Origin: Coptis chinensis
Taxonomy: Eukaryota > Streptophyta > Magnoliopsida > Ranunculales > Ranunculaceae
Length of the DNA stretch: 64,000 nt
Direction: 5' to 3'
Assembly (NCBI GenBank): GCA_015680905.1
Contig: CM027378.1
Coordinates: forward strand, 83,605,501-83,669,500
Positions 35,384 through 46,118 of the stretch are shown piece by piece (within the stretch, counting starts at the first letter, position 1; each line of letters starts with the position of its first letter). The translations under genes were made by a program, and so were the position numbers. The notes under the pieces are model-generated. The model did not search any database. It saw only the letters and a list, made by a program, of their open reading frames with translations, and was not told the origin of the DNA.

Positions 35384-35561
35384 TGAGGCCTATCAAAAGA
35401 TTAAAGGCAATAAAGCTTGGTGCATAGGTCCAGTGTGTTTATGCAATAAGGAAGACATAGATAAGGCTGAGAGAGGTAACAGGATGTCAATTGATGACCG
35501 TGAACTTTCAAAATGGCTTGATTCAAAGGAGCCAAATTCTGTTGTTTATGTTTGTCGTCTT
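35384..35561 (+). pseudogene. UDP-glycosyltransferase fragment, copy 2
   Basis: Near-identical to 35066-35243 (AYQKIKGNKAWCIGPV onward to VVYVC). It is a duplicate of the first piece and lacks its first 182 bp. Confidence 0.85.
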
Positions 35562-35594
35562 AATGAGCCGGTACACTTAGGAGCCTAACTAAAG

Positions 35595-35995
35595 CGTACT
35601 CACATAATTAAATAACATACCGAAACGCAATTAGAATAGATGGATCAGCCAATATATCTCCACTTGTAGATACCATTACATGATTATCCACCAAAGCTGC
35701 CTTTAAATCACGACCATATCAGAACAGATAAAAACCAATACAACCAACCAACTTGTTAACAGCACAAACCTTGAACTGGGAACTCCAGTTACATAACAAC
35801 TTCACCACACCAATAGAAGGAAGCATGCCTATTTTTACCTAACACATTACGCAAAATGCAGAAGTATGGATTACCATTTCTAGAAAGTATAATGTGTACT
35901 GCTGCATATCTAAACTTACCACATCAACATGCATATCAGACATCACCGACTTCAATTGCTCGTAAACAAAGTCCTCAGGAACACCATGAACTCCC
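35595..35995 (-). pseudogene. TH1-like (HMP-P kinase/thiamine-phosphate synthase) fragment, three exons
   Basis: Minus-strand exons in order: about 35907-35990 GVHGVPEDFVYEQLKSVMSD (donor GTAAGT), about 35782-35835 GMLPSIGVVKLL (donor GTTTGT), and about 35620-35702 VMVSTSGDILADPSILIAFR (donor GTATGT). These are consecutive blocks of the hydroxymethylpyrimidine-phosphate kinase domain of plant TH1, a plastid enzyme of thiamine synthesis. The last exon is repeated two more times at 34800-34880 and 35302-35380 within the tandem array. The remainder of the gene is missing. Confidence 0.8.
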
Positions 35996-36605
35996 TATCA
36001 ACAAACAATATATAATAATAAAACTCAATAAATATTATATTTCTAAGGCATAGTAATAAAACGAACCTGAACTCTAGTCTCTATTCCCAACTTCAGTTGT
36101 GATTTTGGTATTCCTTGAATGCTTTTGTGGGAATTTTACTTGAAAGACTTCATTAGACGCTGACCCTCTTCAACATTTGAAATCCATAGATCTAGATCCA
36201 TTAAATTGCCTCGGAGACCAACGATGATGACAAATAGATACTATTTCTGATGAAAGAAGCGATTTGGAGTTTTAAGGAAGGGTTTTGTTGAGAATGGAAA
36301 AGTTAAGATTTTACCTGATTCCTCTCAGATATCTGTGCGGAGACCATTTTAGATTATGTTTTTTTTTTCATGATCGTATATTGTTCTCTCTCTTCTTCTT
36401 TTTTATCTTTTTGTTTGTTTGGATACGAACAATTGAAACTGGGGAAATTTTTTGGGAAAAAAGGGCGTAGAATTCCCTTTTTTCAGCCGAATTATTGCAA
36501 AATCTGATGTGTCAATCTCAGAGAAAAAAGAGGGGCTGACGTGGGTGCCTGGGAGCATTCTCAACTACTTAGTATTCATGGTCTTTGATATATATATATA
36601 TAGTA
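35996..36605. other. Spacer left of the CACTA element
   Basis: No gene named. A minus-strand piece at about 36141-36203 reads MDLDLWISNVEEGQRLMKSF and could be a start exon of an unknown gene; it stops at once. A (ta)n run lies just before the CACTA end. Confidence 0.35.
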
Positions 36606-36880
36606 CACTACACCATAACAAGCTATTTGCAACGGCAAAAAACCGTTGCGAATAATTTTCGCAACGCTTTTTAAGCGTTGCAAATATGGCGTGGGTAAAG
36701 CGTTGAGAATATTTGCAACGGTTAATAAGCGTTGCAAACAGAAATTTCCAACGGTCAATAAGCGTTAGTAATATGTTAAAAATATTACCAACGGTTCTTA
36801 ACCGTTGCAAAGTTGTTTGTTAATTTAAAAAAAAATAATTTAAAAATCATTTGTAACAGTTATAAACCGTTGCTGATGGG
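36606..36880 (+). repeat. CACTA left terminal and subterminal repeats
   Basis: The terminal inverted repeat is at 36606-36631. It is followed by about ten inverted and direct copies of gcaacgg/ccgttgc and aagcgttgc, the usual layout of transposase binding sites in CACTA ends. Confidence 0.85.
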
Positions 36881-37083
36881 TTGCTAATAAAAAAAAAATT
36901 AATTTCTCATATTTTGTAGCCACATTGCTTTATGTGCAAGCTTAATCAAGGCCAAAATTACAACTTTACAAGTCTGCAAAGTAAACTTCCGAATTGGAAC
37001 AAAACCTTAAAAATAGTAATTAGTTATAATAATAACAATTATGATACCAGCATCGATGGTCAACAAATAATGACCATACTTAC

Positions 37084-37480
37084 ATCAGCAATTAGAGGGC
37101 ACAAAATATCTTCTTGGCCATATTGTTTACTAGCAACAACAAGCTTTCATCGCGGAGAACAACTTCATCCTTGTTCCTTACATCCATAATCTCTGAACCT
37201 TCCTCTACCAACTCATCTAAAAGTTCAATTGCCTGAAAAATAAATATACAAAAAAGTCTCAATTCATACACTTTATCAAGATGAGTTCTTTCCAAATATA
37301 AATACAAACCTTAGCAATAGCTTTAGTGTATCCACTAATAATTTCACTCGGGTGCAATCCCGACCTGATAAGCTCCTCAGCATTTTATAAAAGTTCCCCA
37401 GAAAATGATATCGTTAGATTAGCTCCATCACCAATTTCCTCATGCTATGCCTTTCCAGCTAACACCAATATCTTTGCTCC
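37084..37480 (-). pseudogene. CCT8 (chaperonin TCP-1 theta) fragment, two exons
   Basis: On the minus strand, exon 37310-37480 reads GAKILVLAGKA, stop, then EEIGDGANLTISFSGELL and LIRSGLHPSEIISGYTKAIAK (donor GTTTGT). Exon 37084-37232 reads AIELLDELVEEGSEIMDVRN, then a frameshifted stretch, then ALIAD (donor GTAAGT). These are neighbouring exons of CCT theta, a subunit of the cytosolic ring chaperonin that folds actin and tubulin. Two stops and one frameshift show decay. It is joined upstream directly to the ABCG fragment. Confidence 0.85.
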
Positions 37481-37487
37481 AATAGTC

Positions 37488-40400
37488 TCCTCCTGTGCAG
37501 GATAGTCTCCTCCTGTGCAGCAGTTGTCACCTCCAACATCCATGTTGCCGGATTGTATCCATCTCGTATCTTTGGGACTCCATTAACACTCTTGAAAAAT
37601 AAAATAAAGTTGTTCAGTACAGTACAGAAGTGACAAGTGATAAAATCAAGTACTCAACAGTCAAGTTCCATGTGTCCTCACCTCAAAGTACTTAATTAGA
37701 TGGCAAGAATTGCGCCCCAATGGTCCAACATATATTTCTTCTCCTCCTCGTTTCATTAGGAAGAGCTGCAAGCATGCAGAAAGACTTAATACTTACCCAC
37801 CTTTAGTTGTACGGATATATATGTGCGTGACTCAACCACTGTGTCGTATGGTCGGGATCCGGGAACTCCGGGACAATTGTCTTGGTGTGTCAAATTTGTC
37901 AATAATAACTAGTATATGTATGTCAATCTTTTTGAGTCCTTGGAACCCCACCCTATCGTCAAAATGTAATCGACACTGCTGTCATTGACAATCTCATACC
38001 TCATCAAACGCCTCAAAATGTCAATGCTAGGTTGGTGAATGGTGCACACCACAGTTCTTCCCGTGTCCAATGTGTTCCTCACGGTCCTCATCACAATAGC
38101 GCTGCTCTCGGCATCAAGTCCAGAGGTTGGTTCATCCATGAAAATTATGGAGGGATTGGCAACCAGCTCAACCGCAATAGTAGTGAGCGGCTTACTGATT
38201 CGTTGAGAGCCCATTCACTCCAGGGCAACCCTACTACTAGTCCCCCCGAAAGTGATTTCAGTTCAACAAGTTCCATGACTTCCTCAATAAACATCTGCGA
38301 CATTAGATTTTACGAAGTTAGATAATACCATGTATACCGAAGAGCATAAGAAAAGACACAATGAACTCGAAAGCAACAAACCTTTCTAGTTTCTTTGAAT
38401 CAACTTCGTGAGGTAGCGAAGCCATGCCGAATATACTAAGGACTCGTAAACCGTTACATTCGAGAGTGGATATTTGTCCGCTTTCGCGATGCACGAAAAC
38501 GAGCAAAAGGTTTCCCGGGTTCGATAACCGGATATGGTGATTGTTCCATCTATATATCCACCGGTTTTCCTTCCACCAACACGTCCATCAATATGGTCTT
38601 ACGCTCCCATCGACACCCATTAGTCTTTGTAAGGACTCTCGGCTCGAACGCACCACTTATGCCCGCCGAAGCATAAGTCGATCTTCTTCTATACCTTGGA
38701 CTTTCATCTCATGTAGGCTTACTTTTATTAAATTTTTACTTTACAAACCACGAGAGAATCTTGAATGAAGGTTAGGTTACTAAACCATAATTGGTACTTC
38801 ACTTACCAACGGCATGTCTACAGAATATTTAATATCTTCAAATGTGATGGAATGAGGTGTAAATGGGAGAACCATTCCTTTCTTTGCTCGACTACCTTCA
38901 CCACTTGTGTATGGGTTATAGCGGACTACTGAATGAACACCGCTTGGTGTAATTTCATTACCGATGGCAATCCAAGAGGTTAGATGAAAATTACGTAGTG
39001 GAAATAGCAATGTAAATACCAAAACAGATTCAACTTACGTAATTGTTTGATTGCTTCAAAGATCTCTTTCCTTTGGATGATAGTTCAACACCTTCAATTT
39101 CACGGTTATATTCACATGCTTCTCTTTTTCAGCCTCCTCATACGTAATCGCTTGTGATGTCCCAACTATTGACAATTAATCGAGGTAAGAAATCGAAGAT
39201 CGTTCATTGTCAAGGAAGTAAGGTTTCGTGGAGTACTTTCACAATACTAGAAGACTACTCATTGTTAAGATATGCAAGGACGAGTGAAGATGATGTTAAA
39301 GAGTACAACGATCCAACCAATGCTCTAGCACCAATCCGATTACCGGTTTGAACTTGTAAAGACTCCACGAGACTCGAACCGGGACTCCCAAAGTTTTATT
39401 TTGACCGGGAAGAATCTATCAAAATCAAGAAAACCCGACTTAGTTACGGTTAGAAAGTAGCTTACATTTAATTCATTTTAGTCCCGAGATTCTTACATGA
39501 CTCCAACTATGCCCGAGAAACTCATTCACGGCAATTGCATTTCGACCCGTGCGTCAAAGGTGAGCTCCAAGAGCCCCAAATCCACCATTTCTTTATATCC
39601 AATGTTAGGCGAAAGAATATTTATGTCGGACATATTATTTGGTAGACATTGTCTATCAAGATCACACGGAAACATACAACACAAATATTACGGCACCACG
39701 GTGCATGTTGAGAACTCTAAGGAGTAAGGGCGGGTAATAATGAAGTGCATTGGCCATAGCTAGTAAGTAGTAACACAGATAACATGTTCATGTAGCAGAG
39801 GCAAATATAACATATAGGCATTTATTATGTACAAGAACTTACGTCGACCTTTTAAAGCAGAGTGGTTATATGGCGGACAACACTATGGTGTCTTATCGAC
39901 GAAGTGTTGCCGCACAGTTATTTTTAATCACTTGAAAGTTGACTTTAAAATTTACCTCTCGACATAATATATCCACCAAGCGACAATACTACAAGCAACA
40001 CAAAAGATCCAAGTGTATTAGCTATAACCATCTCTCTAGACACTCCTGCAACTACCCGGAATAGGCCCGCAGCCATTTGATCAATTAACAGTAGTAGAAA
40101 GTAATGTCTCAACAACCTGCAACAAGGCAATCCAGCACGTCATTGAAAGCTAAGAAAGAAGAGAACTCTAACCTCTGCTAAAACTTATGTCACAGAACTC
40201 GAAAATGAGACCATATAAAAATTTCATAACTTGAACAAGATGGATAGGTTTCTAAATCAAAGTTATCGAAATCAATAAAGTTGAAATTGAAGACATACAA
40301 ATACAAAATGGCTAGAATACAACAATTTCTTTTAAGAATCATAGAAAAACAGAAAAGAAGCATCATCAATCTCACCTTTCGACATTAGGATCATAACCAA

Positions 40401-41275
40401 TAACATAGTAAGTCATGCCCACCCAGAAGAGAACTTCACTCAATGAAATGGGTATCTTGAGGAGCCATGTAGGAAATGAATAGGCCCAAGAAGGATAAAA
40501 GAGCAGGATGGCTCTTTTTCTTGTCAAATGGGGTGCTGAGCTCTTCCCCTACCTTGCGGCCAACATGGAACGATTGAAATGCATCTGCAAATTCCTGGAC
40601 AGAAATGTAGTAATATGCTTCATCTTTACGGGACCAGTACTGCTGCTAGTGGTTTTCTTGATGTAACCTAGTACAAGAAGAACTTCCGATAAGTTTACCA
40701 GTAACATCAATCCCAACTGAAAAACATTGAAACAGATATTTAAGACCGTTGAAAAAAAAGGAGAAAATATATGATTTTTTCGAGTCTTACTTCCTGCAAG
40801 AAATCTGCAACCCCCTTCCTCTCGGGACATTTGAAACCCGTTGATTCAAAGAACTCCAGAACATTCTCACGAGGACCTTGATACACGATATGTCCATCAG
40901 AGAGTAGCAATATATCATCAAAGAGGTGATCATATGTTTCTGGTGCTGGCTAAAGAAGAGCAATTAACGCAGTCCCACCAAGAATGGGTGATTTGTCTAA
41001 GTTCACAATAACGGAAAGTAGTTGAGTGTCGGTCCGGTCCGTAGATATCTCATCCATGAACAATGCCTTTTTTGGTCCAACAAGCATTTAAACTTACAAG
41101 TGACAACTATAACATAGAACATTAAACTAAATCCAGGATTTTCTCAAGCTTATAGGTCAATTCAAATAGTTTGTTTTTTTTTTTATTTTACCAGTTGTAA
41201 CACGCTTCCTTTGTCCACCTAAGATACCCCTTGTCATTTAGTCCCCCACCATGGTATCAACACATATATCTAGTC
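37488..41275 (-). pseudogene. PDR-type ABCG transporter, large spliced fragment
   Basis: Pieces occur in gene order on the minus strand. First half: LDICVDTMVGD with GGQRKRVTTG, the signature of the first nucleotide-binding domain (about 41195-41265). Then KALFMDEIS and [20 protein letters not shown] (about 40930-41075), [19 protein letters not shown] (about 40825-40890), and membrane-domain pieces near 40400-40620 and 39945-40130 (IDQMAAGLFRVVAGVSREMV). A KWWIWG block lies near 39560. Second half: MVLPFTPHSITFEDIKYSVD (about 38815-38870), then [20 protein letters not shown] and [16 protein letters not shown] (about 38010-38140), and GYNPATWMLEVTTAAQEE (about 37500-37560). Frameshifts and stops are frequent. 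Full-size PDR pumps export lipids, hormones or toxins; this copy is dead. Confidence 0.85.
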
Positions 41276-41787
41276 CCAAAATCTGAATATTTAAATTGAG
41301 ATTTTCAGTTTATTCAGAACTCTTACTGGTTTTAAACAACCAACTCTAAATATCTATAATCATTGGATAAGGAAATTGCTTCAAAGATATACCTTGAGAA
41401 TGTATTCAAGAACAACATTTTCCTTTTGACCTTCTAGTCTTTGATGCCCGCCCATGCAGAAACAGAGTACTTTCACTTAGAAGATTCAAACTAACAAAGT
41501 TACAATGAAATTTGATGCAAGGACCGAACAGAGTCTTATATTCATATTCTTCATTGAAAGGAAAGATAAGACTACATCTTCTATCTTGTAACTACTAATT
41601 GGGTCTCCATTAATGATTTAGTCGCAGCTATGCAGAGCTTCAATCCCCTAAATGGAAAATAAGGAAGTTACCTTCATGTACACATCAATATCTAGGTCTG
41701 GTTTGATGTTTTCCGCTACCTCCCTTCTGGACAATTCTGCCAACATATTTGCAAATTGTGGCAATAAAATTAAACGTAGAAAGTTAC

Positions 41788-42112
41788 CTTTAGTGCACTT
41801 TTCACGGACTCCAATGACTCAAACTCAACAAATCCAAAACAGAATCCCCCTCCTTACTGAGTAACAACCAACAGAGAACCAAAAACCACATTAAAAAAAA
41901 AATTGCAACCTATGATATGTTTGACAAATGTTAATTAAGGAATGAGGAGAGTATATATTAGTACTTTTGACTTGTATACCATTTGGTCTGATTTTCCCAA
42001 AAGTTTTGAACTCTTCCTCGACTTCTGAGACTGAAGCATTTAAGGGCAAACTCTTTACATAGATAGAGTAGGTATAGAATGTTGTGGCTGCAGATCCAAT
42101 ACCCAAATAAAC
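41788..42112 (-). pseudogene. G3BP-like NTF2/RRM protein fragment, two RRM exons
   Basis: Exon about 41965-42112 reads SIYVKSLPLNASVSEVEEEF then KTFGKIRPNGIQVKS; exon 41788-41856 reads GGGFCFGFVEFESLESVKSA. Together they form the first two thirds of the RRM of plant NTF2-domain/RRM (G3BP-like) stress-granule proteins: RNP2-like IYVKSL and RNP1-like GFCFGFVEF. The second exon begins with a stop codon (TAA) just after the acceptor. The NTF2 domain is missing. Confidence 0.75.
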
Positions 42113-42966
42113 AAATCTTAGAGATACCTGAACACATAATCAAGCACAATTCCTTTTAGTAAGCACATCAATAAAACTCCAGTAGTATGGTTTGGAAAAC
42201 TGATTATCATACTTTAGCCAGTTGCGAGGAGTCAACTCCTTTCTAGTTTCAACTACTTATTAGTTCAGCACGAAACAATAGTTAATGAACAAAATAAATA
42301 GAATATAATGAGTGAAAGTGAGAGAGTTAAAAAATGTGCACTACAGAATTATATTCAATATATGTGTTGTGTGCTACCTGGTAAAAGTCTACAACTGTCA
42401 TGGAAAATTATGGTGAAAAGTGCTACAATTCCGCCGTGATTTCTCCCAGTGAGAGTGTGTGTGGTCAGAGAGAGATAAGGGTGGCTAGGGCAAAAGGAAA
42501 GTGAGGGAGACGGGGACGAAGTGGTGAGTGTTTCATTTGGAAACTCCATTAAGTGTAGCCAACAATCTAGCAAGGCATGTGAGAAAGTTCTTATGTGGGT
42601 CTTGTTTGAAGCTAGGCGATACCATCTCATTTCAAGGAAGAAGGAAAGCTTAAAGCTTATCCAAGAACATACAAAAACAAAAATATTTCACTGCTCAAAC
42701 ACATGCACCAACACTCGACAGCATAACAAAATTTAGTGTCTTCCAATGGGATCATTCCAAAACTTGCATGATTAGACTTATTCTAGAACTGCATTTTAAG
42801 AATATATATATATATTTCCAAATATTCAGTGAAAATCTACAACAAAAAACTGGATAAGGGCACAAGTTAATGAGAGAAGCCTAAACAAAATTAACAAAAA
42901 ACAAAAAAGACAATCAGATATTTCACTAAACCAAACCAAAAAAAAAAGAAGGAAAGAGAGACTCAC

Positions 42967-43250
42967 AGTGAATGCATTTTCCACCAAATGAAATACAGGC
43001 CCTTGCATACCAACAAGCTCATCAAAGGGCACATCTTCAGCACCATCAACATCATCCAAACCATCAAACATCTGTTCAACTTGTGCCTCAAGACGTGCTG
43101 CTTGCATTTCCAACCTGGCAGTGACATTCTCTGCATTTCTTCTAATCATTTCACCAGCCCCAACAATACCTTGACCACCACCAACATTCTCAACATCATC
43201 CATTCTATTTGCCACAACAGGTGGTCTTCTAGCAAAGACGAAAGCACCGT
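42967..43250 (-). pseudogene. SUD1/DOA10-type E3 ubiquitin ligase exon fragment
   Basis: The minus-strand frame reads IRRNAENVTARLEMQAARLE and continues AQVEQMFDGLDDVDGAEDVP, FDELVGMQGPVFHLVENAFT, ending at donor GTGAGT (42967). This is a very conserved stretch of plant SUD1 (CER9, the DOA10/MARCH6 relative), a multi-span ER E3 ligase in protein degradation and wax and sterol control. The RING-CH domain and membrane spans are not present. No stop lies in the exon, so it was captured fairly recently or is little changed. Confidence 0.85.
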
Positions 43251-43727
43251 CATCTCTCAACAACATCCCGACCACCACCACCAATCTCCCTTAAATGTCT
43301 AAAATAATCCCTCAAAGAAGTAGCTCCAAGAAATATAAAAACAATACTAGCAGAAAGTAAGATACATGACTCAAAAACAATCTATGTGCCTCACTAAAAC
43401 TCCTGACAAATGACAACCTCCAAATCCAAAATGTAATAAATGGTATTATAAGTACCTAAACTGAAAGTACAAACACAAGTCGTAAAATAAACTGCAAAAT
43501 CTAGCTCCCTTAAATCTAGCTCACAAATTTTAGGTGAGTAAAGATATTTTTTGCTTCCTATGAGCGCTCTTTCCAAAAGTCTTCTTTGTACAAAAGAGCA
43601 TTCTTTCTATTATGAGCAGCCTGAAAACGCAAGTGAAAGTATGTGAACAAATAACTAAACTTTGCACCTACTGCTAGTCAAACTTTAAGTTATTACACAA
43701 AAGAACATACTACAAAATACTCACAAA

Positions 43728-44060
43728 AATATCTAATTCCTTTAGATATGGTGCGCTTCTACATAGGCAAAGAACAGCAAGAATTTGTTTGGAGTCTTCG
43801 AAGTTGACACACAATGTGACGGATTTGAGGTGACTATAAGTTCCTTGTAATCCCTCTCTTGCAAGATTAATTGGGGAAAGCTGGAAACCAACAGAGAAAA
43901 CAAAAGTCACTAAAGTCGGGAACTAAATTGTATGAAGACAAACATATAGGATTATAGGATGCAAAAGAAACTTACCTCCGTGAACTGATAGTCAATAAAA
44001 AATTGCTGAATTTCATCTAGCCTCCCACAAACTCTTGGAAAGGTAGCATATTTTGTGTTT
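43728..44060 (-). pseudogene. F-box/FBD/LRR-like gene fragment
   Basis: Exon 43728-43879 is bounded by acceptor ttccag and donor GTGAGT. It reads TYSHLKSVTLCVNFEDSKQI then LAVLCLCRSAPYLKELDIF, the LRR/FBD-type text of plant F-box/FBD/LRR proteins. A preceding exon-like piece ending at about 43977 (ATFPRVCGRLDEIQQFFIDY, donor GTAAGT) may be its neighbour or a different gene. The FBD proper and the F-box are not present. It is the first captured piece downstream of the right CACTA end in the cargo direction. Confidence 0.7.
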
Positions 44061-44069
44061 GCTAGATTG

Positions 44070-44366
44070 TTGGCTACACTTAATGGGGGAGAGATAGAAA
44101 GAAAAGGCGTACGAGATGATGATATAAACTGGATCTGGATCGAGATGATGATTTTGAGGAAAAAGAATTTCAATTTTAGGGATTTTGAAATGCGTACGAG
44201 AAGGTGCTTCTTGAATTGAATAGAGAGAGGGAGAGCGACAGAAGAGTGTAGCGGTTGTGAGAGAGACAAGGGGAGGAGGCTGGAGAGTGTAGAGGCGGTG
44301 AGAGAGAGAGATAGAGGAGAGAAAATAAAGTTGTGTTTTATATTTCAACTTTTTAATTTGTAACAC
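44070..44366 (-). promoter_or_regulatory. CT-rich leader inside the right CACTA end
   Basis: On the minus strand the stretch is CT-rich (ctctctctctcaccgcctct and similar), like plant core-promoter Y-patches and 5' leaders. It lies upstream of all captured exons and reads toward them, so it is a candidate start for a chimeric transcript. No clear TATA box was fixed. Confidence 0.35.
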
Positions 44367-44379
44367 TTCACAAATGCTT

Positions 44380-44535
44380 TTTAAGCGTTAACAATTAATT
44401 CCTGAAATTCACTTAAATAAACCAACGCTTTACAATATTACCAACGCTTATGTAGCGTTGGTAACTTGCTAACGGTAAATAACCGTTGCAAAGCAAAAAA
44501 AGTGCGTGTTGCAAATATCCTATTATGGTATAGTG
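44380..44535 (-). repeat. CACTA right terminal and subterminal repeats
   Basis: Contains aagcgtt, aacgctta, gcgttgg and ccgttgcaa units and ends in ttatggtatagtg. Confidence 0.85.
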
Positions 44536-44538
44536 GTA

Positions 44539-45829
44539 ATTCTTTAAAAAGTAGCTACTTAAGTTAACTTAAAAAAAAGTACGTAGGTAAAACTTCACTT
44601 AGAAAATGAATTTAACCCCAATGTTTTGTGGATATGATATACTCACTATACATATATTACTTCACCTAGAAAATGTATATATATTGGCAAACATGTTTTA
44701 AATGGGATCAGTAACTCTTTGATGCTGACGAGATTCAAGCTCCCATACCTATGGTATCATCACCCAAAAGTTCTACACTTTTACCTACTACCTAAAATAA
44801 ACAACTAAAAGGATAATGATTAGTCGTCATATTGATTCATTTGATAAATATATGTTTCATTTTTTAACTTTCATTGATATGTAATTGAATAATGTATGGT
44901 TTTTGAGAATTAATACACACACATATGTGTGTGTGTGCCTGGCTCCTAAAAGAAGCTTAAAATAAGTATCATACTAAATACCAAATCTAAAACAACCCAC
45001 AATTTCACATACAAAATGAATTAAATCATAATTTTTTGTGGATATGATATGCTGAGTATATATAGTCATTCTCTAAAAAAATAGCTACTTAAGTTAACTT
45101 AAAATATATAAGTAAAACTTCACCTAAAAAATAAATTCAAACCTAATTTTTTTATTATTAAATATTAAATATTTTGCATACATGTTATTTGTGAATCCAA
45201 TCCGAAATTGACCCGCTGGCTTAGCTGATCACCCGTTATATAAATCGGTTGAGTTTAGATTTGACAAACTCGACACAATTAGTAATTGGGTCGAGTTTGG
45301 GTTTGCTCTCCTAACACGTGACCTGAATATAACACGACACGAATCTAACCCAACACGACCCATTGCCACCTTGTATATAGACCCTTTCGATCTAGTTTCA
45401 GGCTTTGGGTGAAGTGAGTTTGCTTGGGATGCTTAATGGTCCACGTTAATACGCGTGCGCGTGCCACAGGGGATGTAGATTCAAGACATAGGTTTACTTA
45501 ATGCAACACATGAAACCAATGGGCCACAATTGTTCCACCGCTGTGGGTTTACTTTTTGTACTCTGTGGCTTATGGATTGTGGCCCAATTTGCTAAAGAAT
45601 TTGGCTGGTTACTGGAGCAAAATATCTCCCAGAGGAAAATCTACCTATGATTCGATTTAAGAAGATTCGTTGTTTTGCAAAAGATATGGGATTACAAATT
45701 AAGTGAAAAATATCGAATACAGTAGGTACAAACTGGATCATATATTCTAGGACATGGTATAGGTATTAAATGGTAGAGATAAGTAGATAACTATAGGTAT
45801 TAAATGGCACATGAGACGATTTGCATGTC
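44539..45829. other. Spacer between CACTA and Harbinger elements
   Basis: No gene seen. A direct repeat (agctacttaagttaacttaa with following aaaacttcac) lies at 44552 and 45088. A fragment of the ACGAC-rich dispersed repeat lies at 45190-45386 (inverse of 21126-21320). A (ac)n/(tg)n run is at about 44914-44936. Confidence 0.45.
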
Positions 45830-45879
45830 TTAGAGCATCTTTAGCAGTGATATCAACCTAGCATCAAACACCAAATTCT

Positions 45880-46118
45880 TAAGAATTCTTAAGAATTCTT
45901 AAGAATTTGGTGTTTTTTCAACTTCAGGAGAGCTACATGTTGATGAAAACACCAAAAAAATACCAAACCAAACACCAAATTGACCAATATTTGGTTCCAG
46001 GTTTGATGCTGTATCAAATCACTAACGCGGTTGTAGGAACACTGCGCGGTTTTGGCAAAACCGCGTGGGCTTAGGCTGCTAAATGGGCTTCTATGACGCG
46101 GTTTTGCCAAAACCGCGT
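45880..46118. repeat. Harbinger left subterminal region
   Basis: Holds three tandem copies of the palindromic ttaagaattc (45877-45905) and copies of cgcggttttggcaaaaccgc (about 46027-46063, 46097-46117). The same palindromes recur at 52551-52675 near the right end, so they may be transposase or ORF1 binding sites. Confidence 0.6.

Larger units (their letters stand above)
34744..35702. repeat. Tandem array: TH1 exon (minus) + UGT piece (plus), 2.3 copies
   Basis: A block of about 137 bp starting aatgagccggtacacttagg occurs at 34744-34880, 35244-35380 and 35562-35702. UGT pieces lie between the copies. The first full unit is 500 bp; the second is 318 bp because it lacks the first 182 bp of the UGT piece. 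Confidence 0.85.
36606..44535 (-). mobile_element. Non-autonomous CACTA element (7,930 bp) carrying exons of at least five host genes
   Basis: The left end is CACTACACCATAACA and the right end, read inward on the minus strand, is CACTATACCATAATA. The two ends match over about 26 bases with four or five differences. The 3-bp target duplication GTA lies at 36603-36605 and 44536-44538, as expected for CACTA (En/Spm). Both ends carry subterminal repeats of the form ttgcaacgg / ccgttgcaa / aagcgttgc (36630-36880 and 44380-44510). I find no TnpA or TnpD transposase. Between the ends lie CCT8, ABCG, G3BP-like, SUD1 and F-box/FBD exons, all on the minus strand, with preserved splice sites. Strand is given for the cargo. 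Confidence 0.92.

Noticed and set aside
36610..36890. Short inverted gcaacgg/ccgttgc repeats looked like a CRISPR-like or hairpin array
   Set aside because: They are irregular, occur in mirror form at the other end (44380-44510), and are explained by CACTA subterminal repeats.
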